DNA of 64,000 nucleotides from [Clostridium] citroniae WAL-17108 (lineage in GTDB: Bacteria > Bacillota > Clostridia > Lachnospirales > Lachnospiraceae), in assembly GCF_000233455.1 (NCBI RefSeq), contig NZ_JH376420.1, forward strand, positions 330,626 to 394,625. The letters are read 5' to 3'. Below the pieces are notes generated by a model that was given only the letters and a program-made list of their open reading frames with translations, did not search any database and was not told the DNA's origin. Positions 19,090-26,956 of the stretch are shown piece after piece. The translations under genes and the position numbers were made by a program. Position 1 is the first letter of the stretch. Every line of letters starts with the position of its first letter.

Positions 19090-19133
19090 GCACAAAAAAA
19101 GCAACCACCATGGATGTGATTGCTTTTCTGTGC
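19090..19133 (-). terminator. Intrinsic terminator in the leader of the secretion operon
   Basis: The minus strand reads GCACA-AAAAGCAA-CAC, then complementary GTG-TTGCTTTT-TTT-TGTGC, a long hairpin whose 3' arm ends in seven Ts. It lies between the promoter at 19199-19227 and the GTG start at 19079, so it would stop transcription before the operon unless read through. Confidence 0.8.
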
Positions 19134-19198
19134 GTTATTTTGTTTCAGATTTTCATGGCTCCCCACAAGTTTTCCTGTGCATAAAAACCGATGATATC

Positions 19199-19227
19199 AT
19201 TATAAATTCTGCAAAATCTCATGTCAA
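19199..19227 (-). promoter_or_regulatory. Promoter for the secretion operon leader
   Basis: TTGACA (19227-19222), 17-bp spacer, TATAAT (19204-19199), a perfect sigma-A promoter on the minus strand. Predicted start near 19192. The transcript meets the terminator at 19133 within about 60-100 nt. The leader also carries a 9-codon frame (ATG CAC AGG AAA ACT ...) and a 3-codon frame (ATG AAA ATC TGA) with GGGGAG upstream, both candidate leader peptides. Confidence 0.85.
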
Positions 19228-19314
19228 TGCACGCCTCGTCCCAATATAGTCTCATTATTGGCCCACTCCTGTTTCCCCATAAATCTCTGAGGCGTTCACG
19301 TAATTTGCATTCTG

Positions 19315-19551
19315 TTAGGCAGCCAGACTTAACGCTGATGCCTCGGTTCTTTCTTTTTCGATGATGTAATAATAAGCCGTAGTTTCTAACCTCACATAAT
19401 CAGCGGCAATTTCAAGGATTCTTTTCACCTTATCCGTCCAAATCAAACGGTCGCCCTGACGGTAATACGCTTCCTCACCCACTTTGATTGGAAACTGCAC
19501 TTCTCCTCGCGCCCGTACCAGATGTTTTGATTGTATCTCCCTATTCCTCAT
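19315..19551 (-). CDS. Small hypothetical ICE protein
   Basis: 78 residues, no membrane segment. A basic N-terminus (MRNREIQSKHLVRARGEVQF) is followed by TTAYYYIIEKERTEA. It ends with SLAA, similar to the end of the upstream 150-residue protein (SLDQLAA). It follows that gene by 25 bp on the same transcript and is followed by the promoter/terminator leader. Family not recognised; probably a small regulatory or assembly protein. Confidence 0.5.
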   Translation of the reverse strand: MRNREIQSKHLVRARGEVQFPIKVGEEAYYRQGDRLIWTDKVKRILEIAADYVRLETTAYYYIIEKERTEASALSLAA

Positions 19552-19576
19552 AATTGCACCATCCTTTCCTCAACTT

Positions 19577-20029
19577 TCAAGCGGCTAACTGATCCAGCGA
19601 CAATACGCTGACCCGGTCTGTCAAATCCACCTTTTTTCCATTTGCAAAATTGAACTCCAGCTTTTTTACCGTAAATGGAATCTTCTGCCTTCTGGAGAAA
19701 TCAAAGACTTCTGCTTTCACATCCGTCACAATCGTCCCCACCAGCCTGGATTTAAAATAGTGGTAATCTAGAATCTCCGCCTGTTTTCCTGTCCTTAAAT
19801 GCTTCATTTCCCCATCATCTGATTGAATTCCTCTGGCATCCAATTCCACAACCAAAGTGCCATCCCCCTGCCGGGTTTTACTTTGCTGCGTGGATTCCAT
19901 AGAAATATTCACTGCTTCTGGCCATTCCAGCTTAACACATTCAAGAAGCAGCACACAATTTTCTATTCCGTCTACGGTATCCAATGTCTGAATCTGGAGC
20001 TTCATTTTCTTAAACTTATCTTTCTTCAT
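19577..20029 (-). CDS. Hypothetical ICE protein
   Basis: 150 residues from ATG 20029 with GGGAGG upstream. The N-terminus is basic (KKDKFKKMKLQIQTLD), then a beta-rich middle (SRLVGTIVTDVKAEVFDFSRR). No signal peptide or helix. It is the first gene after the long leader with its own terminator (20100-20140). Not recognised; co-transcribed with the 78-residue gene. Confidence 0.55.
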   Translation of the reverse strand: MKKDKFKKMKLQIQTLDTVDGIENCVLLLECVKLEWPEAVNISMESTQQSKTRQGDGTLVVELDARGIQSDDGEMKHLRTGKQAEILDYHYFKSRLVGTIVTDVKAEVFDFSRRQKIPFTVKKLEFNFANGKKVDLTDRVSVLSLDQLAA

Positions 20030-20099
20030 TCCTGCCTCCCATTAAAAATCATTTTTAGGTTTCTTCTGCCCTCCTTCCGTATCACTGCTCCCGTTTTGC

Positions 20100-20140
20100 C
20101 CAACAAAAAAGACGCCGCATTTATAAAAAAATGAGCGTCA
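20100..20140 (-). terminator. Intrinsic terminator inside the leader upstream of 20029
   Basis: Minus strand GACGC, inner CATTT/AAATG stem, then GCGTC followed by six Ts. It lies between the promoter at 20274-20302 and the gene starting at 20029, the same arrangement as the leader at 19090-19227. Confidence 0.75.
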
Positions 20141-20265
20141 TTCCAAGTATATAGACAAATAGAAACATTCAGGCGGTTCTTTTTTGCCTGACCGCTTCCC
20201 TCCCACGTAGACGGGAACAAAATTTTTTATATCTCCTGCAAGCTGCCGAAGCTATATAAATCAAT
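20140..20265 (-). ncRNA. Structured leader RNA candidate
   Basis: The ~130-nt leader has a TCCC/GGGA hairpin (around CGTCTACGTG) and then GCGGTCAGGC with A-rich loop followed by ACCGCCTG, in which GCGGT/ACCGC and CAGGC/GCCTG pairings exclude each other. It ends in the terminator at 20100-20140. This is the layout of an attenuator with alternative folds. No known riboswitch class recognised. It covers most of the geneless stretch 20030-20385. Confidence 0.4.
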
Positions 20266-20273
20266 ACAAGATT

Positions 20274-20302
20274 ATATTAACACTATATATAGATATTGTC
20301 AA
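20274..20302 (-). promoter_or_regulatory. Promoter with flanking inverted repeat
   Basis: TTGACA (20302-20297), 17 bp, TAATAT (20279-20274) on the minus strand. A perfect 7-bp inverted repeat, TTAACAC and GTGTTAA, spans 20277-20310 and overlaps both hexamers, an operator-like arrangement. Confidence 0.8.
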
Positions 20303-20385
20303 TGTGTTAAATCAATATATTGTACTTGACTTTTTTCAGCATATCCTATATGATTAAAGAAAGAGATGGGTTTGTAACCGTACAG

Positions 20386-20922
20386 CTATTGCTCAAGCGG
20401 GGTGCCTGTTTCTTTTTTTATATTCACCACATCATACAGATACCTCTTTCCATCCGCGTCATGGCGTATCAGCATTTCCACATGGAATATGTTATAGCGT
20501 TCCAATTCCCCATCTTCCCCATAAACCGGAAGCCCGAATCTGGAATCATAACGGTACCAGCCAAATTTTGCGTCCCGCTGATGTTTTGGATTCAAATTAC
20601 CTTTATGCCTCCGGTTTTCCGCCGTTTCAATCAGTTCGGGAATCCCCTGGGATGCATTCGCCTTTGCTTTAGCCAGTGCGCCTTTCAAACGAGCCGTGTC
20701 CTGGGAGCCGCTGTATTCGTCTGCAAAATCTTTCCCCACATAGACAATGTCTGCTGAATCCATAATCTCATAAACCTCTCCGATATAGCGCTTCAAGTAC
20801 TGTTCAACCTCTTTCCAGTTAATTTTGCGTTTTCCCCGGAATCGGATATCATGGATTATCACAATCTTTTTTCCCTCTAAATCATGTATGACGCTCACAT
20901 TTCTACTATCGTTCATCTCCAT
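20386..20922 (-). CDS. Conserved hypothetical ICE protein
   Basis: 178 residues, soluble. Notable segments are GKKIVIIHDIRFRGKRKINW near the start, then SADIVYVGKDFADEYSGSQD, LNPKHQRDAKFGWYRYDSRF and YLYDVVNIKKETGTP. I recall close relatives in other Firmicutes ICEs, always annotated as hypothetical. It directly follows the zinc-ribbon gene (5-bp gap) and precedes the attenuated leader. Function unknown; the basic conserved central region suggests nucleic-acid interaction, which is inference. Confidence 0.6.
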   Translation of the reverse strand: MEMNDSRNVSVIHDLEGKKIVIIHDIRFRGKRKINWKEVEQYLKRYIGEVYEIMDSADIVYVGKDFADEYSGSQDTARLKGALAKAKANASQGIPELIETAENRRHKGNLNPKHQRDAKFGWYRYDSRFGLPVYGEDGELERYNIFHVEMLIRHDADGKRYLYDVVNIKKETGTPLEQ

Positions 20923-20927
20923 GCTCC

Positions 20928-21230
20928 TTATGTATTTTTAAATATCGTTCCGACTGCAAAGCTGGTTTCCAGCTCTTCTGCAACCTGTTCAAATGATATC
21001 CGACTCCCCTGGCGCTTTTGGGAACCACAGAAACAGGACTCGCTTTCCTCCGCTAACAATTCCGCCTTTCCCATCCCCTTCAAGCTCCTAACCAGCGACC
21101 GTCCGCAGGATGGACAGATAATTTCCTCCTGTTTCACTTTCCTGTCACAATAGTGGCAGAACTTATAATCTGGTCTTCTCATTTCTACAGATTTTCTCTT
21201 TATTTTCTTCATAAACGCCCTTCTTTCCAC
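20928..21230 (-). CDS. Zinc-ribbon protein
   Basis: Up to 100 residues (start at 21230 or ATG 21212, MKKIKRKSVEMR). Two CxxC pairs are visible: FCHYCDRKVKQ and ICPSCGRSLV, plus a later SCFCGSQKR, giving a zinc ribbon of the double-CxxC type. Four bases separate it from the upstream gene. Probably a small DNA-binding or scaffold protein of the ICE; no specific role recognised. Confidence 0.6.
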   Translation of the reverse strand: MERRAFMKKIKRKSVEMRRPDYKFCHYCDRKVKQEEIICPSCGRSLVRSLKGMGKAELLAEESESCFCGSQKRQGSRISFEQVAEELETSFAVGTIFKNT

Positions 21231-21234
21231 AAAA

Positions 21235-21795
21235 TCACTTCTCGATTACCCAGGTATCCCTGAAGTGCTCTAACAGGTTCCGGCTCTCCTCCTCATACCC
21301 CCACAGTATACCCTCTACGGCCTTCAGGGCGCTTTCCCGCCACCTGAAATAGGTACTGCGGTTAATCCTTATAGTCTGGGGCAAATGAGGCTCCAGCTTG
21401 CTTATAACCTCCGTAATGTTCATGGGCTTGTAAGCCGACATATAGGTATAGTATAAAACCCAATAATACTTTTCCCCTTGGGGATGGTATTGCCGCATCA
21501 AATCCACAGATTCGTCAATCAGCTTCAAAAACTTATTTGAACTGCCAATGGCTTCCACACGGGAACGGATATTTGCTTCGTCATTATTAATATCCATCCC
21601 CGCATGATAGATAGATTCCAGAAATTCGTCCACGTCCGTTCCGTATTCCTTCTGGAACCTGTGCTTCACCTGTCCAATCTGGACCTGCATACGCCAGGAT
21701 ACCGAACGGTAGATTTTAAAAAGTGTAATCACATCATGGTAAACCTCATTGTTTTTATTCTCTGTTGTAATGATTCCAGTCTTTCCCATTATCAT
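21235..21795 (-). CDS. Putative HTH/sigma-like ICE regulator
   Basis: 186 residues from ATG 21795 (or ATG 21789, MGKTGI). The protein is helical; the C-terminal part TEVISKLEPHLPQTIRINRSTYFRWRESALK has the look of a sigma-region-4 or ArpU-type HTH recognition helix. The N-terminal half (ITLFKIYRSVSWRMQVQIGQVKHRF) is not recognised. It lies just downstream of the palindromic repeat cluster, so it could be controlled by whatever binds there. Tentative. Confidence 0.55.
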   Translation of the reverse strand: MIMGKTGIITTENKNNEVYHDVITLFKIYRSVSWRMQVQIGQVKHRFQKEYGTDVDEFLESIYHAGMDINNDEANIRSRVEAIGSSNKFLKLIDESVDLMRQYHPQGEKYYWVLYYTYMSAYKPMNITEVISKLEPHLPQTIRINRSTYFRWRESALKAVEGILWGYEEESRNLLEHFRDTWVIEK

Positions 21796-21869
21796 TATCC
21801 TCCATTACTCATTTGATTGTTCTTAATTCAATTTGCTTTGGAGAATAATAAATAAATTTGGTTCAAACT

Positions 21870-22027
21870 TTGCGACACATTGTCGTAAAGCCAGCTCATA
21901 AACACCTACTACTATGGATACATCTCTATTTCAATGAGCTTTACGACACAATGTCGCAAGGTCAGCCCTAAAAGCTCTGTCAATGGATAATCTTTATCTC
22001 AATGGACTTTGCGACATTGTGTCATAA
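21870..22027. repeat. Three palindromic ~70-bp repeats, candidate parS centromere
   Basis: Palindromes at 21870-21888, 21941-21959 and 22009-22027 fit the consensus TTRCGACANNNTGTCRYAA, spaced 71 and 68 bp apart. The spacers also resemble each other (CAATGGATA and ATCTCAATG motifs), so the unit is a degenerate tandem repeat of about 70 bp. The third copy ends two bases from the parB stop. Repeated palindromes next to parAB are the usual form of a partition site; an operator role for the 21795 gene is the alternative. Confidence 0.65.
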
Positions 22028-22029
22028 GG

Positions 22030-22557
22030 TCAGGCATCCTGGTACATTTCTTCCCTCCAGGAATCAAGCAGTTTAAAAATCACCTCTTCCATCTGGTCTT
22101 TCGTGTAATCCTGCGGAAAATAGTCCTTTATCTTTTTCGCAGATATGGTGATACTAATCCGCTTTACATCCTGGTTTAGAATATCCCTTACACGCTCTTC
22201 TGTCAGAATCCCTCTCTCACTTTCCTCCTTCAGCGTCTCGGCCCGGCTTTTGGATAAAACCACAGTATTTCCGTTAAGATTCTGCAGTACCCAGCCCTGC
22301 GCTTCCTCACTTAGGAATGATAGTCTTTCCGCCACCGAAAGGCTTACCTTCCCCTGGTCCGCATAGTCCAACAGCTCCGGATTCAGATACGTCAAACGTA
22401 TATAACGCTGAACCGTTCTTGCACAGTCACCAGCCGTTTCCCCCACAAGCTCCGCCGTATATGCCTCCCCCTTGACCCCTTGGTGGCTCAGCGCTTCCAT
22501 CTTCATGCGATACGCCCAGGCTTTTTCAGACGGACGGATATCTTCCCTCTGGATATT
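22030..22557 (-). CDS. parB: ParB-family partition protein, 3' exon
   Basis: 175 codons beginning at AAT in DS-NIQREDIRPSEKAWAY, the conserved ParB segment after the N-terminal domain. The HTH follows (LVGETAGDCARTVQRYIRLT) and the dimerisation region ends at YQDA. It would bind the palindromic repeats just downstream and load onto DNA with ParA for segregation of the excised element. Joined to the 5' exon it gives a 295-residue ParB, normal length. Confidence 0.9.
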   Translation of the reverse strand, partial: NIQREDIRPSEKAWAYRMKMEALSHQGVKGEAYTAELVGETAGDCARTVQRYIRLTYLNPELLDYADQGKVSLSVAERLSFLSEEAQGWVLQNLNGNTVVLSKSRAETLKEESERGILTEERVRDILNQDVKRISITISAKKIKDYFPQDYTKDQMEEVIFKLLDSWREEMYQDA

Positions 22558-25162
22558 GTAGGCTAAGACCACAGCGCCTTGCCTTATTACCAAGGTAGGT
22601 TTCCATAGCCTCGCCCCGAAACCGTACGTACACCTCTCGATGTATACGGCTTCCCATTTATCATAGTCTTTCAGTTATTTCGTAATCATGGCATAACAGT
22701 TTGGACAAACTGCAAGTGTCTTGCGACGCTTAGCCAACATAATAGTGTTCCATTCATTGTCCGCTTTGATTGATTTCAAAGACTTCACATGATGCATGCA
22801 TATATCTCCTGGATTTTCTCCACATAGTTCACATACACCCAGCTTAATCCTTGTCCTCAAATAATTTGGATTATCATACTTGACGTATTGTGGTAAGAGG
22901 TCGGGTTCGAAGCTACAGGCGTAGCGTTTCTTCTTGAATCCATCATGATAGAACTCACAGTATTTTAACCCTTTCTTTGTATTATAAGGAACCATAAAAA
23001 TTCCATTCCTACGGTATTTTCTCTGTATCTTGTAAACGCTCTTTTGATATTTAAGTCCAAAGGTCTTATACATGCTATATTCCAAGATGAATGCAAAGTT
23101 TTTGATGACTGTTGCATTTTCCGCTATCGAATAGTAATTATACATACCTCTAATCTCGGCATTCACCTGTGATACTATTTCCACATCGGTCATGTGAACC
23201 ATATTGCCTCTGTGGTGAGAATCCCATATTTCTTTGCCATTTTTATCATATCTAATCCTAAGTGCACCATACTCTATTAGCTTAGCTTGCCACTTATCCC
23301 TTGGAGCGTATAATTTGATTCTGCCCGTATGAGTTTTCCTTAGCTGATGCTTTGAATCATACATTAGTGCTGAATTCTTGGCTGTAGTAATGTCGTAGCC
23401 TAGGAATCTGGCTTTATCTTGACTATGCGTGATTTTGGTCTTTTCTTCGGACATCTCAAGATGCAGAGTATCCTCGAGAAATACTCTGAATTTATCTTTT
23501 ATTTCAGAGGCATCCTCGAATGAACCAATGACTCCTATTAAGAAATCATCCGCATATCTACAGTAGACCAGACTTTTGTAGTCTTCATTATTTGCTCGCT
23601 TACTTGGTAAGCTGTGCTTATAGCTAATGGCATCTTTTTGCAGACGCAGAGCTTCTTTTCTTTGTTGCTCATTCCAACTGTCCCAGTTTGCTCGGTTTCT
23701 TCTTCTGATGTAGTACAGCTTGCTTGCGGCTCGTGAGTATTCAAGGTTATCCTTTGATTTGCCCTTGCTAAATTCTTTCTTTAGACGTTCTGCAAACTCA
23801 TCCAATTTTGACAGATAGATATTTGCTAACATAGGGCTCACGCCTGAACCTTGGGGTGTTCCTGAAAATGTACAATTGTACACCCATTGCTCCATATATC
23901 CAGCTTTCAGCATTTTCCATATGAGAGCCAAGAAGTTTTCATCCTCTATTCTCTCCCTCAGAATGTTTACTAGCACATGATGGTCGAAGCTGTCGAAGCA
24001 TGCATGTATATCACCTTCTACGAACCAAGTGATTCCGGTGAACTGATTTTGTATCTGCTGTAAAGCAGAGTGACAGCTTCTGTTAGGTCTGAATCCATGG
24101 GAATAATCTGAAAAGTTAGGCTCATATATGCTCTCAAGAATCATTTTGACCACTTCTTGTACCAATTTGTCTTCTGTTGATGGTATTCCTAGCGGGCGTT
24201 TCTTTGTGCTATTTTTCTTTTCAATGTACACACGCCTTGCAGGGTTTGGCTGATAGCTGAAGTCTTTGAGACTTTCTATAAGCGCATTGATACGTTTTTC
24301 ACTCATTCCGTCTAAGCTTTTTCCATCTACACCAGGTGTCATACTTCCTTGCGATTGGCTTATGTTTTTATAGGCTAAGAAGTAAAACTCTGGGTTGTAT
24401 AAATTCCGATATAATCTCTTGAATTTATACTCTTTGTTTGTTGTTTTTTCTGAAAGACTTTTCAATACCTTTACTGGTTCTCTCAATGTCTCACACATCC
24501 TTCCTCGTTTTAGTATTGAACGATAAATTGCCGTCCTTCGCCATGTGGGCGTTATTATTCGCTTCCGTTTTTACGGCTATCCTTGTCAATCCAAGGTCCA
24601 CGGACTACTACGACGGCTCCGTTACCATGCTGAATATTCAGAGTCATCTCTCTTGTTTTTTACACTTGAGATTTATCACCTTTCGGCATTACTCATAGCC
24701 CATGGGCATTTCAGTTTAGGTAATCCCCGTTTAGCATCATTATGATAAGTTGTACTATTGTCGGTATGGGAGTTTTCGTCATTTTCCATTACTTATGGCT
24801 AGCTTGCACCGATTATCCCACGGATTGCAGACAGCAAAATACTAATCCGCCAATGCACCACCGTAACATCTTCCCTTCGGTGTGGAGATGGTTAGCTCCA
24901 GCCTCTGACTTTCCTTCAAGCAGTGTAGCCTTCATCCTCATATAGTACCTTTCGCCTCGACACTCAGTCGCAGCCTGGAAGCTTCGCTGACTTGTGCCTT
25001 TACAAACGTGCTGTTGTCCCCTTTATGTTTCCACTCGAGGTTAGTTGTTGGCGATAAGATTGTGTTTTTCACACTTGATAATTTTTCTTATTGCTTTCTC
25101 AGAGCAAAATCATAATGACCCACGCCGCTTGGGTGTCCACCCCAAGCGCCTTACGGGCGCAC
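22558..25162 (-). mobile_element. Group II intron inserted in parB
   Basis: A 2605-nt intron starting GTGCGCCC at 25162 and ending ...GCCTAC at 22558. Domain V is clear at about 22617-22653 (GAAGCCGTATACATC / GTACGTACGGTTTC). Exact removal joins parB codons GTA GAT TCC to AAT ATC CAG. It encodes an RT of a different lineage from the virD4 intron. The ~660 bases between the RT ORF and the 5' junction are ribozyme domains with no other gene. Confidence 0.93.
22675..24498 (-). CDS. ltrA: Group II intron reverse transcriptase/maturase with HNH domain (parB intron)
   Basis: 607 residues. RT motifs: TPGVDGKSLDGM, RPLGIPSTEDKLVQE, HGFRPNRSCHSAL, GTPQGSGVSPMLANIY and the catalytic CRYADDFLIG. A maturase domain follows (MYNYYSIAENATVIKNFAFI) and the C-terminus has an intact HNH endonuclease: CELCGENPGDICMHHVKS and a closing CPNCYAM. 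So splicing, DNA cleavage and reverse transcription all look functional. It differs strongly from the maturase at 3673-5499, so the two introns arrived independently. Confidence 0.94.
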   Translation of the reverse strand: MCETLREPVKVLKSLSEKTTNKEYKFKRLYRNLYNPEFYFLAYKNISQSQGSMTPGVDGKSLDGMSEKRINALIESLKDFSYQPNPARRVYIEKKNSTKKRPLGIPSTEDKLVQEVVKMILESIYEPNFSDYSHGFRPNRSCHSALQQIQNQFTGITWFVEGDIHACFDSFDHHVLVNILRERIEDENFLALIWKMLKAGYMEQWVYNCTFSGTPQGSGVSPMLANIYLSKLDEFAERLKKEFSKGKSKDNLEYSRAASKLYYIRRRNRANWDSWNEQQRKEALRLQKDAISYKHSLPSKRANNEDYKSLVYCRYADDFLIGVIGSFEDASEIKDKFRVFLEDTLHLEMSEEKTKITHSQDKARFLGYDITTAKNSALMYDSKHQLRKTHTGRIKLYAPRDKWQAKLIEYGALRIRYDKNGKEIWDSHHRGNMVHMTDVEIVSQVNAEIRGMYNYYSIAENATVIKNFAFILEYSMYKTFGLKYQKSVYKIQRKYRRNGIFMVPYNTKKGLKYCEFYHDGFKKKRYACSFEPDLLPQYVKYDNPNYLRTRIKLGVCELCGENPGDICMHHVKSLKSIKADNEWNTIMLAKRRKTLAVCPNCYAMITK

Positions 25163-25522
25163 GGAATCTACCATAATGATAACCGCCTCATCATCTGTCA
25201 GGTCCCGGACAATCGCCGGCATTTCTGGAAGACCGACTAATTCACAGGCCCGTTTTCTTCTGTGTCCTGCAATGATCTCATAATTCCCCTGCACCTTATC
25301 TTCCCGCACGATTGCCGGAACAAGGACGCCATACTGCCGGATACTCTTAACCGTTTCCTGCATCTTTTCATCGTCCGGCACACGGAATGGGTGGCTTTTA
25401 AAGGAATGGAGACTGGATAACGGCAGGTTCAGTACGCTCTCCCCTGCTTTTTCCGCCTGTTTCTCCCCAAACAGGTCATCATAAGATGTGAATACAATTT
25501 TATCCGCACTTCGGCTGCTCAT
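25163..25522 (-). CDS. parB: ParB-family partition protein, 5' exon
   Basis: 120 codons from ATG 25522, which overlaps the parA stop by 23 bp and has GGAGG upstream. It holds the ParB N-terminal nuclease-like/CTPase domain: the strand VPAIVRED, EIIAGHRRKRACELVG (the GHRR CTP-binding motif) and DDEAVIIMVDS. The intron cuts right after DS. Unspliced, the frame ends within two codons of the intron, leaving a 123-residue N-terminal fragment that could not bind parS. Confidence 0.9.
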
Positions 25523-26297
25523 AAGAAAGTACCTCCCTGGTCAACGCCTTGTACCCTTCCGCAACGATTCCTCTGGGTGCATGAAGGAAAATGCTCTTTC
25601 CCTCCGCACTGGTTTCAGCGGCTTTAATGGAAAGGGGAATGCAGTTCTCAAAAATATGGATTTTCTCCCCGTAGGCGCCACGGAGCTTTTCAGAAATATC
25701 CTTTGCAAAATTAGTCCTTCGGTCTACTTTCGTCAGCAGAATCCCCTCTATCTGAAGTCCCTGATTTAACTGCCGACGGACCCGGCCAATGGTTTTGATT
25801 AGCTGCTGAAGCCCTTTCACAGACAGATACGCCGCCTCCACAGGAATCAGAACGCTGTCCGCCGCCACAAGGGCGTTAATCGTCATCATCCCCAGCGAAG
25901 GCATGGTGTCAATCAATATGTAATCGTAAGACCGGCGCATTTCATTGACATACTGCCTCATGATTGTTTCCCGGCTCATTACGTTTACAAGGGTGGTTTC
26001 CAGTCCGGCCAGTTCAATATTGGCCGGAAGGAAATCCACACCCTCGTCGTGATGGTGAATCCCCTCTGACGGTTCCCACGGCTCATCGTTCACCACCTTC
26101 TCCATCAGGTTCACCAGCGTCACCTCCAGTTCATCCGGCTCCGCCACTCCCAGACACGCCGACATATTCCCCTGGGCATCGGCGTCAATTAAGAGTACCC
26201 GTTTTCCCTCTTTTGCCAATCCGATACCCAGATTCACACAAGTCGTACTTTTTCCCACACCGCCTTTTTGGCTGGCGATTGTAATTACCCTGCACAT
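25500..26297 (-). CDS. parA: ParA-family partition ATPase
   Basis: 265 residues with a strong RBS (GGAGG, 7 bases). Deviant Walker A ASQKGGVGKSTTCVNLG at the N-terminus, ADAQGNMSACLG, Walker B-like YILIDTMPSLGMM and the conserved VEAAYLSVKGL stretch are all present, with GILLTKVDRRTNF after. It would form the ATP-dependent gradient that moves ParB-parS complexes. The gene leads the parAB operon and its stop overlaps the parB start. It keeps the excised ICE circle in the population. Confidence 0.93.
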   Translation of the reverse strand: MCRVITIASQKGGVGKSTTCVNLGIGLAKEGKRVLLIDADAQGNMSACLGVAEPDELEVTLVNLMEKVVNDEPWEPSEGIHHHDEGVDFLPANIELAGLETTLVNVMSRETIMRQYVNEMRRSYDYILIDTMPSLGMMTINALVAADSVLIPVEAAYLSVKGLQQLIKTIGRVRRQLNQGLQIEGILLTKVDRRTNFAKDISEKLRGAYGEKIHIFENCIPLSIKAAETSAEGKSIFLHAPRGIVAEGYKALTREVLSYEQPKCG

Positions 26298-26345
26298 ATC
26301 TTACCTCCGTTTCTTTTCTCGCATATATGCTACATCAATGCCATC

Positions 26346-26744
26346 TCAGGCAGCGCCGCAATATTCCGGATACCTGATTTTGACAGCCTGCCAGAAGTAA
26401 GGCGCATATCCGCAGCAGAACAAGTCTTCAACCGTATATCTCTGGCATTCCTCCAACTGTTCTTCTGAATCATCATAGTCGTAGACACTGGGAGTCCCGT
26501 TGTTATACAAGTTAAATGCCATACGAATAATTTTAGGACTTCCGAACGTCTGCCAGCCTTCGTGCAGGCACTCTGTTTTTACATATCCAGTTTTGAAATC
26601 ATAAATTTGATTGATGTTTCTTCTGGTATCCTCGCTGATCCCGAGGCAGTACACCAGCGCCTCATGATACACGTCCTGATATCTGCATTTTGCCAAATAC
26701 TCCTTATAAAAACTCTCGTGCTGTTCATTCTTAAAAATCACCAA
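26346..26744 (-). CDS. DUF6075-like ICE protein
   Basis: 132 residues, GTG start at 26744. Recognised by SFYKEYLAKCRYQDVYHEAL, VYCLGISEDTRRNI, IYDFKTGYVKTECLHEGWQT and SPKIIRMAFNLYNNGTPSV, which match what I know as DUF6075, a Firmicutes family of unknown function often in mobile elements. No membrane segment. Lies 49 bp upstream of parA on the same strand and is the outermost gene of the ICE at this end. Confidence 0.7.
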   Translation of the reverse strand: MVIFKNEQHESFYKEYLAKCRYQDVYHEALVYCLGISEDTRRNINQIYDFKTGYVKTECLHEGWQTFGSPKIIRMAFNLYNNGTPSVYDYDDSEEQLEECQRYTVEDLFCCGYAPYFWQAVKIRYPEYCGAA

Positions 26745-26776
26745 ATCATCCCTTTCTTTTTAATGTAGTATGCTGA

Positions 26777-26804
26777 ATTATCTGGAACAATCATCTCAAT
26801 TCAA
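26777..26804 (-). promoter_or_regulatory. Promoter candidate for the parA operon
   Basis: TTGAAT (26804-26799), 16 bp, GATAAT (26782-26777) on the minus strand, just inside the ICE end and 33 bp upstream of the GTG of the DUF6075-like gene. Weaker match to consensus than the other promoters listed. Confidence 0.45.
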
Positions 26805-26809
26805 GTAAC

Positions 26810-26849
26810 AAAAAAGGACACCTTCACTCGAAAATGAAAATGTCCTTTT
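26810..26849 (-). terminator. Terminator between lysS and the ICE
   Basis: AAAAGGACA and TGTCCTTTT form a 9-bp stem with a 20-nt loop; both strands end in T-rich tails (minus TTTTTTG). It stops greA-lysS transcripts from reading into the ICE, insulating the two. Confidence 0.8.
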
Positions 26850-26892
26850 CTTGAATATGCCAGTAACCTGATTCTACTAACCCAGATACCCT

Positions 26893-26956
26893 ATTCCATA
26901 TGATTCCATATCTCTACATATCGTGATGTAAATTTGATGTATTTTTGATGTATAAA
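26893..26956. repeat. Helically phased direct repeats at the ICE end
   Basis: Two tandem 10-bp copies (ATTCCATATG, ATTCCATATC at 26893-26912), then three copies of TGATGTA at 26924, 26935 and 26946, spaced exactly 11 bp. Repeats on one face of the helix are typical of recombinase arm-type or accessory factor sites at ICE ends. The exact crossover is not determined. Confidence 0.5.
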
